NCBI RefSeq assembly: GCF_008831155.1 | Contig: NZ_WBKB01000002.1 | Location: forward strand, 372,001 to 436,000 | Reading direction: 5' to 3' | Length of the DNA: 64,000 bases | Source of the DNA: Gulosibacter chungangensis | GTDB lineage: Bacteria > Actinomycetota > Actinomycetes > Actinomycetales > Microbacteriaceae | Part shown: positions 53,271 through 62,381 of the stretch, in pieces | Layout: each line of letters starts with the position of its first letter | How positions within the stretch are numbered: the stretch's first letter is position 1 | Program-made: the position numbers and the translations under genes | Notes under the pieces: model-generated | The model's input: the letters and a program-made list of their open reading frames with translations, nothing else | What the model was told of the DNA's origin: nothing | Databases searched by the model: none

Positions 53271-54278
53271 ATGAGCGAAACTGCAGTGCTGCGTCAGGCC
53301 AAGGGCCACCAGTTCACGCGCATTCACGGCATGGGCGCATTCCGCGGTCAAAACCTCGTCACGAATGATGAGATTGCTGGCCCGATTGATTCCTCGGATG
53401 AGTGGATCCGCCAGCGCACCGGCATCATCACGCGTGCCCGGGCAGATGCGGACACGGATGTCATTGACATGGCGGTCACGGCGGCGAAGGAAGCAATCGA
53501 AGCCGCCGGTATTGAGCCCTCCCAGATCGGTGCCGTGATTCTCGCGACGATCACCAACGTCGTACAGACCCCCGCGGCTGCAACCCGTGTTTGTGAGGCG
53601 ATTGGGGCAAGCCCTGCCGCTGCCTATGACATTTCGGCCGGATGCGCGGGCTATTGCTATGGCATCACCCAGGCGGATGCGCTGGTTCGGTCGGGTGTCG
53701 CCGACTATGTACTCGTTGTCGGTGCAGAAAAGCTATCGGACATTATTGATCCCACTGATCGCTCGATTTCTTTCCTTCTCGGGGACGGTGCCGGTGCCGC
53801 GGTAATCGGCCCGGCCGAGGAACCCGGTATTTCAGAATCGGTGATCGGCTCTGATGGCTCCAAATGGAACGCAGTGGCCATGAACCACGAGCTCCAGGAA
53901 TACCGCCGCGGAGAGACCGAGTGGCCCACGCTGCGCCAGGATGGTCGTGCCGTGTTCCGCTGGGCGGTGTGGGAAATGGCCAAGGCAGCCCGCGAGGTGC
54001 TTGAGCGTGCCGGGATCGAAGCTTCCGACTTGGCAGCGTTCATCCCCCACCAGGCGAATATGCGCATCATCGACGAGTTTGCGAACCAGCTGGGTCTTCC
54101 AGACAGTGTGGTAATCGCTCGCGATATCGCCGAGACCGGCAATACTTCTGCCGCATCCATCCCCCTGGCAACCCATCGACTACTCAAGGAACACCCTGAG
54201 CTTTCGGGCGGCCTTGCGCTGCAAATCGGATTCGGTGCGGGCCTGGCCTACGCCGCTCAGATCGTGCGTCTGCCCTAA
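53271..54278 (+). CDS. fabH: Beta-ketoacyl-ACP synthase III
   Basis: 335 aa. Catalytic triad: Cys in DISAGCAGYCYGI (about 125), His in FIPHQANMRI and Asn in ETGNTSAASIPLA. WIRQRTGI lies near residue 46. It condenses acetyl- or branched acyl-CoA with malonyl-ACP to start chains, so it sets the iso/anteiso fatty acid profile usual in this group. AAAGGA lies before the ATG. It follows fabD after 34 bases. Confidence 0.96.
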   Translation: MSETAVLRQAKGHQFTRIHGMGAFRGQNLVTNDEIAGPIDSSDEWIRQRTGIITRARADADTDVIDMAVTAAKEAIEAAGIEPSQIGAVILATITNVVQTPAAATRVCEAIGASPAAAYDISAGCAGYCYGITQADALVRSGVADYVLVVGAEKLSDIIDPTDRSISFLLGDGAGAAVIGPAEEPGISESVIGSDGSKWNAVAMNHELQEYRRGETEWPTLRQDGRAVFRWAVWEMAKAAREVLERAGIEASDLAAFIPHQANMRIIDEFANQLGLPDSVVIARDIAETGNTSAASIPLATHRLLKEHPELSGGLALQIGFGAGLAYAAQIVRLP

Positions 54279-54396
54279 ACAATTTCGGCTGGGCGGTATA
54301 TTCTCGCGGCTTATTCGTAAGTCTCGCCCGAAGAACCTTTGACCGGCAATACAATTACATTCGGTCATTGACTCAACCAAAAGGAGAAACCCCAAA

Positions 54397-54648
54397 ATGG
54401 CACTTTCAAAGGACGAGATTCTCGCAGGCCTCGCCGAGCTCGTGAACGAGGAGACCGGTATCGCCAGCGACACGGTGACCGGCGACAAGTCCTTCACGGA
54501 TGACCTCGACATCGACTCGATCTCGATGATGACCATCGTTGTGAACGCTGAAGAGAAGTTCGACGTTCAGATTCCGGACGCCGAGGTCGAGAACCTCAAG
54601 ACCGTTCAGGACGCGGTGGACTACATCGCGAACGCGCAGGAAGCCTAG
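54397..54648 (+). CDS. acpP: Acyl carrier protein
   Basis: 83 aa acidic four-helix protein. The phosphopantetheine Ser lies in DDLDIDSISMMTIV (DSI instead of the usual DSL). It carries the growing acyl chain between FabH, FabF and the other FAS-II enzymes. Strong AAAAGGAGAAA site. Confidence 0.96.
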   Translation: MALSKDEILAGLAELVNEETGIASDTVTGDKSFTDDLDIDSISMMTIVVNAEEKFDVQIPDAEVENLKTVQDAVDYIANAQEA

Positions 54649-54656
54649 CTTTCGCG

Positions 54657-54693
54657 AGGTGTCGGACAGCCACAATCGCGCTGTCCGACACCT
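54657..54693 (+). terminator. Hairpin between acpP and fabF (likely attenuator)
   Basis: 14-bp perfect inverted repeat AGGTGTCGGACAGC / GCTGTCCGACACCT, 9-base loop, followed by GTTCTT. It may end part of the transcripts so that acpP mRNA exceeds fabF mRNA. Confidence 0.65.
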
Positions 54694-54729
54694 GTTCTTG
54701 CCACCATCCCTAAGGAAAAAGATCTGTTA

Positions 54730-55977
54730 ATGACCAAGAAGATCGTAGTAACGGGCCTCGGAGCGTTCTCTCCGCTGGCGCCGAATGCGCGAGGAACCTG
54801 GGAAGCGCTACTTCGCGGTGAATCCGGTGCGCGTTCGCTCACTAACCAGGCCGAGAAGTACAACATCGACCTTCCCGTCACCTTCGCGGCCACGGTGAAA
54901 GAAGACCCCGCGGAACACCTCGAACGCGTCACAGCCAAGCGCCTTGACCCTTCGAGCCAGTATGCGCTGATCTGCGCCCGCGAGGCATTCGCGGATGCGG
55001 GCCTCACCACTGACGCTATCGATCCCGAGCGTCTACTCGTTGATTGGGCCACCGGCATCGGTGGTGTCTGGACACTCCTGGACGCCTGGGACACCCTACG
55101 GGAGCGCGGTCCTCGACGCGTCATGCCACTGACCGTACCCATGCTGATGCCGAACGGTCCCGGGGCTGCCATCGGTATGGAACTCGGCGCACGCGCCGGA
55201 ATCCACACGGCAGTTTCAGCCTGTGCTTCCAGCACGGAATCTATCTTCAACGCCTATCAGCACCTGCAGGCAGGCAACGCCGACGTCGTCATCGCCGGTG
55301 GTTCTGAAGCAGCGGTGCACCCGCTACCGATTGCTTCGTTTGCGGCCATGCAGGCGCTGTCCAAGCGCAATGACGATCCGCAGGTAGCTTCGCGACCCTA
55401 TGACGTCGACCGCGATGGCTTTGTCCTCGGTGAGGGTGCGGCAGCGCTCGTACTCGAAACCGAAGAGCACGCCCTCGCTCGCGGCGCCCGCATTTACGCG
55501 GAAATCGCCGGCGGTGGCGTCACCGCCGATGCTTATCACATCACCGCACCGGAGCCCGAAGGTGCAGGCGCCTCGCGTGCCGTGCAGGCTTGCCTCGAGC
55601 AGGCTGATGCGACCCCGGATGATGTTGTGCACATTAACGCGCACGCCACATCGACTCCGGTCGGTGACATTGCCGAATACAACGCCTTTAAGCGTGTGTT
55701 TGGTGACCGGGTCGATTCCATTCCCGTCTCGGCAACCAAGGCATCTGTCGGCCACCTCCTCGGTGGTGCCGGGGCGATTGAGGCGATGTTCACCGTGCTC
55801 GCATTGCACGAGGGAATGCTCCCCCCGACAATCAACCTCGAGCAACAAGACCCGGAAATCGGTCTCGATGTCGTCACCGAGCCGCGCAAGGTCGACGTGA
55901 AGTCGGGTGACATGGCCATCTCGACGTCCTTCGGGTTTGGTGGCCACAACGCAGTACTCGGCATTCGTGCCTACTAG
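54730..55977 (+). CDS. fabF: Beta-ketoacyl-ACP synthase II
   Basis: 415 aa. Nucleophile Cys in AVSACASSTESI (about 165), His in INAHATSTPVGD and His in KASVGHLLGGAGA. C-terminal SFGFGGHNAVL. It elongates acyl-ACP with malonyl-ACP. Last enzyme gene of the fab operon. Confidence 0.96.
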   Translation: MTKKIVVTGLGAFSPLAPNARGTWEALLRGESGARSLTNQAEKYNIDLPVTFAATVKEDPAEHLERVTAKRLDPSSQYALICAREAFADAGLTTDAIDPERLLVDWATGIGGVWTLLDAWDTLRERGPRRVMPLTVPMLMPNGPGAAIGMELGARAGIHTAVSACASSTESIFNAYQHLQAGNADVVIAGGSEAAVHPLPIASFAAMQALSKRNDDPQVASRPYDVDRDGFVLGEGAAALVLETEEHALARGARIYAEIAGGGVTADAYHITAPEPEGAGASRAVQACLEQADATPDDVVHINAHATSTPVGDIAEYNAFKRVFGDRVDSIPVSATKASVGHLLGGAGAIEAMFTVLALHEGMLPPTINLEQQDPEIGLDVVTEPRKVDVKSGDMAISTSFGFGGHNAVLGIRAY

Positions 55978-56002
55978 TCACCAGTAACGAGTCAGCGAAA
56001 AC

Positions 56003-56046
56003 GAAGAAGCGGCGTACGCATCCATGGATGCGTACGCCGCTTCTTC
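56003..56046. terminator. Bidirectional terminator, perfect 44-base palindrome
   Basis: GAAGAAGCGGCGTACGCATC... with exact complement around CCATGG, ending in TTCTTC, between convergent fabF and the DUF3145 gene. Confidence 0.85.
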
Positions 56047-56082
56047 GGTATCTGGGAGACAAATCGAAGTCTGGCAGCCTCG

Positions 56083-56586
56083 CTAGCCGACTCGGTGCAT
56101 CCACACCACTGGGCTGTGATCACCCGCGGTGCGGAACGGTTCGAGCTCTTCGTCCCAGGCGTGCCCGAGCGCCAGTGCAAGTTCGCGGTGGAGTTCGGTG
56201 GCGTTCCCACCGCTGACCTCCATGGCATACCGGATGCGTTCCTCTGGAATTACCACGTTGCCGGCCATGTCCGTTTGCGCATAGAAGATCCCTAGGCCCG
56301 GTGTGTGCAGCCATCGGCCCCCGTCGACACCGGCGCTCGGGTCTTCGCTGACCTCGAATCGCAGGTGCTCCCACCCGCGCAGCTGTGAGGCAATCGCCGC
56401 TCCGGTACCCGCCGGCCCGTGCCAGGTGTATTCAGCACGCACCGAACCCGGGATTACCGGCTGGGGTATCCACGGTAGGGACGCAGGCTCGCCGAGTGCG
56501 CGCCCTAGGCCCCATTCGACATGCTGGCACAGTGCGCGAGGTGCAGAGTGAACATAAAGGACACCCTGGGTTTGTGGTGCAGCCAT
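56083..56586 (-). CDS. DUF3145 family protein
   Basis: 167 aa. It matches the actinobacterial DUF3145 family by TQGVLYVHSAPRALCQHVEW (about 6-25), WHGPAGTGAAIASQLRGW, EVSEDPSAGVDGGRW and a Glu/His-rich end. The family lies beside the fab genes in several actinobacteria, which suggests a lipid-linked role, but none is known. GGAGGAG fixes the ATG at 56586. Confidence 0.85.
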   Translation of the reverse strand: MAAPQTQGVLYVHSAPRALCQHVEWGLGRALGEPASLPWIPQPVIPGSVRAEYTWHGPAGTGAAIASQLRGWEHLRFEVSEDPSAGVDGGRWLHTPGLGIFYAQTDMAGNVVIPEERIRYAMEVSGGNATELHRELALALGHAWDEELEPFRTAGDHSPVVWMHRVG

Positions 56587-56786
56587 TTTCTCCTCCAGTT
56601 TCACGGGTGGTACGTCTTCCCCTACGTCCATACGTGTGACTGAGGCCATACGGCGTCACCGTCGGTTATTCAATTCGACGATATCTCGTTGTCACAGGAA
56701 TTATGCCTGACATTAGCCTCAAATCACAAGCATGTGATTTATCGATACGGCGTGTTTCTCTTTGTGTGGCTATTGCTGGTTAATTG

Positions 56787-56827
56787 ATCGCGGCCCGAAT
56801 CCAGCACGCTTGGATTCGGGCCGCGAT
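56787..56827 (-). terminator. Terminator of glgP
   Basis: 17-bp perfect inverted repeat ATCGCGGCCCGAATCCA / TGGATTCGGGCCGCGAT, 7-base loop, next to the glgP stop at 56842. Confidence 0.85.
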
Positions 56828-56841
56828 TCAACGGGTCGTAA

Positions 56842-59394
56842 CTAGTTCGGGAACCGTACCAGTCCCAGCTCCGCGGGAGAGCGCAGCAAGCGGTGGTGTG
56901 GGACCACTCGAACGGTATACCCGAAGGTGCCAGGCAGGTCCACCGGGATATCCATCACAAACTGCGAACCGTCTGCTGTGGCATCCATTGTCACGGTCCG
57001 CGGATTCACAAGTTCACCGTATTCATCGGTGATGCCGATAACCGCTTCCACCCGAATATCTTCCGGTGTGAGTGAACCTAATTGGACGGTTGCTTCAAAT
57101 TGTGCGTGGCTTCCGGCTTGAGCGGAACCGGTCACATTTCGAATTTCGGTAATCGCAACTTGTGGCCAAGCATCCTTCACTTTGCTTTGCCACTGCGCGA
57201 ATGCGCGAGCATTCTCGAGCTGGTTGGCGATCCGGGAGGTGCGACCGGCGGGCAGGTAGAGGTCCTTGCAGTAGTCGCGCACCATTCGCTCGGCCGCAAC
57301 CTGCGGACCAACCTGCGACATCGAGTAGCGAATCTTCTCCACCCAGGCCTGCGGCACTCCCTGTTCGTCACGGTCGTAGAACATCGGCACAATTTCATGT
57401 TCGAGGATGTCGTACAGTGCCTGTGATTCCCATTTATCACGCATGTGTGGGTCTGCGTGCACGGCGCTCGGAATCGTCCAGCCGGCTTCATCATCCCGGA
57501 ACTCATCCCACCATCCGTCTGAGATCGACAGGGTGAGACATCCGTTCATCACGGCCTTCATGCCGGAGGTTCCCGAGGCTTCCTGCGGACGAATCGGGTT
57601 ATTGAGCCATACATCCGATCCCGCAACGAGGAATTTTGCCATGGAGATGTTGTAATCCGGAATGAAGATGATGCGATCGCGAACCCCGGCATCGTCGGCA
57701 TAGCGGATCAGTTCCTGAAGCAGCTCTTTGCCGCCCATGTCCGCCGGGTGTGCTTTACCGGCAATCACGAACTGGACGGGACGCTCAGGATTCATCAGGA
57801 TGCGGCGCAGTCGCTCGGGGTTTTGCAGCATCAGCGTGAGGCGCTTGTACGTGGACACGCGCCGAGCGAAGCCAATCGTGAGCGCATTTGGGTTGAAGAT
57901 GTTCTTCGTCCAGCCGAGTTCGGCTTCCTGCGCCCCGCGGTCTTCCCAGGACTGCAGCGAAAGCGCGCGGGAGTGCTCGACGAGTTCCTTGCGCAGTTCA
58001 TTGCGCACTCGCCAGAGTTCAGATGCACCGATAGCGTCGGGTGCGTTCCAGTGATTGGCGGTCGTGAGGTCCCGATTGCCACTCATAGCAGAGGCAATCG
58101 ATTTCATCGGCTTGCGGATCCAGGTGGGGATGTGCACGCCATTGGTTACCGACGTGATCGGCACTTCGCGCTCATCAAAATTGGGGTAGAGATCCTTGAA
58201 CATCGACCGTGACACGGCACCGTGCAGCTTCGCTACACCGTTCGCGTACTGAGCCAGGCGCAGACCGAGGTGTGCCATGTTGAAGCGGTTTGGGTCCTCT
58301 TCCTTGCCGAGTTCCAGGGCTCGGGATACCGGTACGCCAGGCGCAAGCCGGGAGATTCCCGACTCATCACCCTGCAGGTAGCGTTCTGCGAGCAGCATGT
58401 CGAATCGGTCGATACCTGCAGGGACCGGGGTGTGGGTAGTAAAGAGTGTGGATGCGCGTACCACAGCAAGCGCGGTTTCAAAGGTCTCCCCCGTACGGAT
58501 GAGCTGTCCCATCCGTTCGACACCCGCGAAGCCCGCGTGACCCTCGTTCATGTGGATGACATCGGGCTGTTTGCGGCCAGTGATTTCGCAGAACCGCTGC
58601 ACGGCTCGCAGCCCTGCAACACCGAGCACGAGCTCCTGCTTGATCCGGTGCTCCGCATCGCCACCGTAAAGCCGGTCGGTGATGACTCGGAAGTCTTCCG
58701 GGTTCGCTTCAATATTCGTGTCAAGCAGCAGCAGTGGCACCCGGCCAATGTCGGCCTTCCATACGGCCGCGAGTACCTCGCGCTGTTCTGGGTAGGTCAC
58801 GCTGACGTGGAGCTGCTCGCCCTGCTCGTCCAGCACGGGCAAGACAGCGAGATCCTGCGGATCGTGCTCGGTGTAGTGCTCCTGTTGCCAGCCCTCGCGT
58901 GAGAGGGTCTGCTTGAAGTATCCGTAGGTGTAGAGCAGCCCCACACCGATGATCGGCACGCCGAGGTCCGAAGCTGACTTCATGTGGTCGCCAGCGAGCA
59001 CACCGAGTCCGCCCGAATAGATTGGCAGCGATTGGTGAACACCGAATTCCATCGAGAAATACGCAATCGTGGTGTCGGCGTCTTCGGCGCCGGCGGTGTT
59101 CTTTTTGAACCACCGATCAAGTTCGCAGTAAGACTCGAAATCTTCGAGTTCCTGCTGCATTCGGTGCAGGAAGGTTTCGTCCTGTGCAAGTTCCTGCACC
59201 TTGCTCGCGCGCAGTGATTTCAACAGGGTGATGGGGTTGTGGCCGGTCTTGGTCCATAGGGCTGGGTCAATGCTGCGGAACAGCTCGTGCGTCTCATTAC
59301 GCCATGACCACCGAAGATTCATCGCGAGGGTTTGCAATGGCTGCAGTGCCTCGGGGAGGAGAGGGGTCACATTAAGCGAGTCATATGCTTTCAC
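56842..59394 (-). CDS. glgP: Alpha-glucan (glycogen/maltodextrin) phosphorylase
   Basis: 850 aa. N-terminal DUF3417 domain (LQTLAMNLRWSWRNETHELF, about 20-39), then the phosphorylase fold with YFSMEFGVHQSLPIYSGGLG, VIHMNEGHAGF, and the PLP lysine in EASGTSGMKAVMNG. It releases glucose 1-phosphate from alpha-1,4-glucans. The C-terminal 100 residues form a beta-rich extension (ATVQLGSLTPEDIRVEAVIG) usual in the actinobacterial type. GTG at 59394 with TAGTCT six bases before it, leaderless. Confidence 0.95.
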   Translation of the reverse strand: MKAYDSLNVTPLLPEALQPLQTLAMNLRWSWRNETHELFRSIDPALWTKTGHNPITLLKSLRASKVQELAQDETFLHRMQQELEDFESYCELDRWFKKNTAGAEDADTTIAYFSMEFGVHQSLPIYSGGLGVLAGDHMKSASDLGVPIIGVGLLYTYGYFKQTLSREGWQQEHYTEHDPQDLAVLPVLDEQGEQLHVSVTYPEQREVLAAVWKADIGRVPLLLLDTNIEANPEDFRVITDRLYGGDAEHRIKQELVLGVAGLRAVQRFCEITGRKQPDVIHMNEGHAGFAGVERMGQLIRTGETFETALAVVRASTLFTTHTPVPAGIDRFDMLLAERYLQGDESGISRLAPGVPVSRALELGKEEDPNRFNMAHLGLRLAQYANGVAKLHGAVSRSMFKDLYPNFDEREVPITSVTNGVHIPTWIRKPMKSIASAMSGNRDLTTANHWNAPDAIGASELWRVRNELRKELVEHSRALSLQSWEDRGAQEAELGWTKNIFNPNALTIGFARRVSTYKRLTLMLQNPERLRRILMNPERPVQFVIAGKAHPADMGGKELLQELIRYADDAGVRDRIIFIPDYNISMAKFLVAGSDVWLNNPIRPQEASGTSGMKAVMNGCLTLSISDGWWDEFRDDEAGWTIPSAVHADPHMRDKWESQALYDILEHEIVPMFYDRDEQGVPQAWVEKIRYSMSQVGPQVAAERMVRDYCKDLYLPAGRTSRIANQLENARAFAQWQSKVKDAWPQVAITEIRNVTGSAQAGSHAQFEATVQLGSLTPEDIRVEAVIGITDEYGELVNPRTVTMDATADGSQFVMDIPVDLPGTFGYTVRVVPHHRLLRSPAELGLVRFPN

Positions 59395-59400
59395 TCGGCC

Positions 59401-59406
59401 AGACTA
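59401..59406 (-). promoter_or_regulatory. -10 box TAGTCT of a leaderless promoter (glgP)
   Basis: Reverse-strand TAGTCT with a 6-base gap to the GTG at 59394. Confidence 0.6.
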
Positions 59407-59527
59407 CTCAAGGAAGTGAACGAACGGTGGCTTTGTCGTGACAAATTTTTGTCTGGCTAGTTTCGAACCGACATTCATTATGAGTGGCCGCAGAATCGTT
59501 CGCGGCACGCTAGACTTTCTTCGGTCC

Positions 59528-59601
59528 GGGGCGTTAGCTCAGCCGGTTAGAGCAGCGGACTCATAATCCGTCGGTCGCGGGTTCAAGCCCCGCACGCCCC
59601 A
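59528..59601 (+). tRNA. tRNA-Met (anticodon CAU; elongator type most likely)
   Basis: 74-base cloverleaf GGGGCGTTAGCTCAGCCGGT onward. Anticodon stem GCGGA/TCCGT around CTCATAA gives anticodon CAT. The T arm has GGTTCAA, and the acceptor GGGGCGT pairs with ACGCCCC. It lacks the initiator-type C1-A72 mismatch, so it is elongator Met, or Ile2 if the C is changed to lysidine. CCA is not encoded. Confidence 0.9.
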
Positions 59602-59612
59602 CCGGATAGCAA

Positions 59613-59652
59613 CAGCCCCTGGTGCGCACGTCTAAGCGCGCACCAGGGGCTG
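59613..59652. terminator. Bidirectional terminator between tRNA-Met and lysA
   Basis: 15-bp perfect inverted repeat CAGCCCCTGGTGCGC / GCGCACCAGGGGCTG with a 10-base loop. Confidence 0.85.
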
Positions 59653-59663
59653 ACTGCTTGGTT

Positions 59664-60956
59664 CTAGCGGGCGAGCAGCGGATCGTGCTGGACCGAGCCA
59701 ATGTCCTCACTGACCCCGAGTCCTGCCACGGTCGCAAAATAGTCCCGTGGGGTCTCCGCGCGGCGGATGAGTCGGGCGCTACCGTCTTCCTCGAGCAGCA
59801 CCTCGGCGGAGCGCAGCTTGCCGTTGTAGTTGTGTCCCATGGAATGACCGTGGGCCCCGGCATCGTGAATCACCACGAGGTCGCCAAGTTGGATCTGCGG
59901 CAGTTTCCGATCAATCGCGAATTTATCGTTGTTCTCGCAGAGCGCCCCTGTGACGTCGTAGACCTCGCTGAGCGGCGCATCCTCTCGCCCGGCCACGGTG
60001 ATGTGGTGATACGCGCCGTACATGGAAGGGCGCATGAGATTCGACGCCGAAGCGTCAAGCCCGATGTAGTGCTTGTGGATGTTTTTCTCATGGATCGCAG
60101 TCGCGACGAGCCAACCGTTCGGCCCGGTGATGAAGCGGCCGAGTTCGGTCACTACGGCCACTTCCCCGAGTCCGGACGGCAGGATGGTCTCCTGATATGC
60201 CCGCTCAACTTCGCGGCCGATGCGAGCGAGGTCCGCGCGGGGTCCCCCGGGCTCGTAGCCGATGCCGATCCCGCCGGAGAGGTTCACCAGGAAGAACTCC
60301 GCGCCGCAGGTCTCATGAAGCTCTACCGCAAGTTCGAATAGCATTCGCGCAATTGTCGGGTAGTAGTCACTATCCGTGGTGTTTGAGGAGAGGAAGGTGT
60401 GCAAGCCAAACTGTTTCACGCCCAGTTCCTGCAACCGACGAACGGCCACCGGGATCTGCTCGGGCGTCATACCGAACTTGGCCTCGGCGGGATTCCCCAT
60501 CACCTTGGTGCCAATGGAGAAGTCACCTCCAGGGTTATAGCGCAGTGAAATCCGCTCGGGAATGCCACCGTGTTCGGCGAGGAAATCGATGTGGGAGACG
60601 TCATCGAGGTTGATGATGACGTCGAGTTCACGGGCAAGTTCAAAGTCTTCGGCCGGGGTCACATTCGAAGAGAACATGATCTCGTCCCCGCGAAAGCCAA
60701 CTTCGTGCGCGAGCAGCAGCTCCGTGTATGAGGCGCAGTCGACCCCGCAACCAAGTTCTTTGAGCAGTCGCAGGATGCTCGGATTGGGAGTGGCTTTGAC
60801 CGCAAAGTATTCGGTAAAGCCGGGGTTCCAGGCGAATGCGGCCTGGAGTTCGCGGACATTGTCGCGGATGCCTTTCGCATCGTAGAGATGAAATGGCGTC
60901 GGCACCTGTTCGGTGATGGCGCGAAGCGTTTCAAGTGAGGGGGCTTGACGTGGCAT
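59664..60956 (-). CDS. lysA: Diaminopimelate decarboxylase
   Basis: 430 aa fold-III PLP enzyme. Schiff-base Lys in YFAVKATPNPS (about 53), His/Gly-rich GGIGIGYEPGG, Glu-x-GR in VTELGRFITG, and Cys in GALCENNDKFAID that reaches into the partner subunit. It converts meso-diaminopimelate to lysine. It follows dapL after three bases, so they are one operon. The CENNDKFA form differs from the usual CESGD form of actinobacterial LysA, hinting at shared transfer with dapL. Confidence 0.92.
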   Translation of the reverse strand: MPRQAPSLETLRAITEQVPTPFHLYDAKGIRDNVRELQAAFAWNPGFTEYFAVKATPNPSILRLLKELGCGVDCASYTELLLAHEVGFRGDEIMFSSNVTPAEDFELARELDVIINLDDVSHIDFLAEHGGIPERISLRYNPGGDFSIGTKVMGNPAEAKFGMTPEQIPVAVRRLQELGVKQFGLHTFLSSNTTDSDYYPTIARMLFELAVELHETCGAEFFLVNLSGGIGIGYEPGGPRADLARIGREVERAYQETILPSGLGEVAVVTELGRFITGPNGWLVATAIHEKNIHKHYIGLDASASNLMRPSMYGAYHHITVAGREDAPLSEVYDVTGALCENNDKFAIDRKLPQIQLGDLVVIHDAGAHGHSMGHNYNGKLRSAEVLLEEDGSARLIRRAETPRDYFATVAGLGVSEDIGSVQHDPLLAR

Positions 60957-60959
60957 CGG

Positions 60960-62201
60960 TTAGTTTTCCGATCGAATCAGGGAGGGTGAATAGGTTGGGA
61001 TGATCGCGGCCAATCGCGTTACCGCCTCGCGGGTGTCTTCATAGCTGCCGAAGGCGCTCAGTCGGAAGTGGTCTGCTCCCGCAGGACCAAAACCAACGCC
61101 GGGGGTTCCGACAATTTGCGCTTCCTGGAGCAGCGCGTCAAAGAACGTCCAGGAATCGAGTCCACCGGGGCAGCGGAACCAGACGTACGGTGAGTTCAGG
61201 CCGCCAACTGCGGGCACGCCGTTATTAAGCAACGCATCCCGAATAAGTCCGGCATTGCGGAGGTAGTAATCGAGGTCGGTCTGTACCTGGCGACTGCCTG
61301 CTTCGCTGTAGATTGCTTCGGCGGCGCGCTGCACGATGTACGGAGTTCCATTGAATTTCGTCGCGTGTCGACGGCTCCACATGGTGTGGAGCGAGGCCCC
61401 ATCACGGTGAAGCGCGCGCGGCACGACCGTCCAAGAGCAGCGCAGGCCGGTGAAGCCGGCGGTCTTTGAAAACGAGCCAAATTCGATGGCGACTTCTTCT
61501 GCGCCCGGGATCTCGTAGATCGAGCGCGGTACCGAGTCGTCCTTGATGAAGGCGCGGTAGGCGACGTCGAAGAGAATCACGGCACCGGTAGCCCGTGCCC
61601 AATCCACCCAGCGTTCAAGGTTCTCTCGCGAGAGCGTCGTGCCGGTGGGGTTATTTGGCGAGCAGAGATAGACGAGGTCGACCGGCGTTTCTGGGATGCT
61701 CGGTCGGTAGTCGTTTTCTTCCGTGCACTCGAGATACGTCAGGTTGTCCCAGCGACCGTTAGTACATTCCCCGAGTCGCCCGCTGAGAGCATTCGAGTCG
61801 ACATAGACTGGATACACCGGATCGCTCACGGCGACGGTTGCGTCCGCGGCAAAGAGTTCCTGAATGCCTGCGGTATCTGTTTTTGAACCGTCACCGACGA
61901 AGATCTCATCAGGGCTGATCGGGGCGCCGAGTGGGGCGTACTCCCCCGCGACGATGGCCTCTCGCAAGAATAGATACCCCTGTTCCGGACCGTACCCGCG
62001 GAAGCCTATTGTCGTGGCCTGTTCGGACGCGGCACGTTGAAGTGTATCGGCCACCGCCGCTGCCAGGGGCCTTGTGACATCGCCAATCCCGAGGCGCAAG
62101 ATTTCCGCACTGGGATGCTCGTCCTGGTATTGCTTGACGCGCGTGGCGACCTCGGAGAAAAGGTAAGCCGGTGGGATTTTTCCATAATGCTGATTGATCA
62201 A
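60960..62201 (-). CDS. dapL: LL-diaminopimelate aminotransferase (DapL-like)
   Basis: 413 aa class I/II aminotransferase. N-terminal INQHYGKIPPAYLFSEVATR and LRLGIGDVTRPL are characteristic of DapL. IFVGDGSKTDTAGIQELF, CSPNNPTGTTL and the PLP lysine in FGSFSKTAGFTGLRCSW are present. DapL makes LL-diaminopimelate from tetrahydrodipicolinate in one step. Most actinobacteria use acylated intermediates or a dehydrogenase, so this is uncommon. TTG start with GGAG eight bases before it. It leads the dapL-lysA operon. Confidence 0.9.
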   Translation of the reverse strand: MINQHYGKIPPAYLFSEVATRVKQYQDEHPSAEILRLGIGDVTRPLAAAVADTLQRAASEQATTIGFRGYGPEQGYLFLREAIVAGEYAPLGAPISPDEIFVGDGSKTDTAGIQELFAADATVAVSDPVYPVYVDSNALSGRLGECTNGRWDNLTYLECTEENDYRPSIPETPVDLVYLCSPNNPTGTTLSRENLERWVDWARATGAVILFDVAYRAFIKDDSVPRSIYEIPGAEEVAIEFGSFSKTAGFTGLRCSWTVVPRALHRDGASLHTMWSRRHATKFNGTPYIVQRAAEAIYSEAGSRQVQTDLDYYLRNAGLIRDALLNNGVPAVGGLNSPYVWFRCPGGLDSWTFFDALLQEAQIVGTPGVGFGPAGADHFRLSAFGSYEDTREAVTRLAAIIPTYSPSLIRSEN

Positions 62202-62301
62202 GTGCTAACTCCATTTAACTTGCGCAACTGTGATGCGCACAAGCATTAAGTGTCCACTGTTAGTGGCGTCATGTCAACGGCTAGTGGCTGGTGTGGGTTA
62301 A

Positions 62302-62320
62302 TGAGGTAAACCTAAGTAGG
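62302..62320 (+). promoter_or_regulatory. Candidate DtxR/IdeR iron box
   Basis: TGAGGTAAACCTAAGTAGG fits the iron box consensus TWAGGTWAGSCTWACCTWA in its left and centre parts (about 12 of 19) and overlaps a possible -10 TAGGCT at 62317-62322. It lies about 60 bases before a siderophore-interacting protein gene. Confidence 0.45.
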
Positions 62321-62381
62321 CTGGGGAGGATACCTATGCACAGGTGTGATCCTGCGAAGGCCCATACCAACAAGGAGACTC

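Noticed and set aside
62202-62381. Riboswitch before dapL or the siderophore-interacting protein gene
   Set aside because: No lysine-riboswitch or other known aptamer core could be recognised; only a candidate iron box and -10 boxes were seen.
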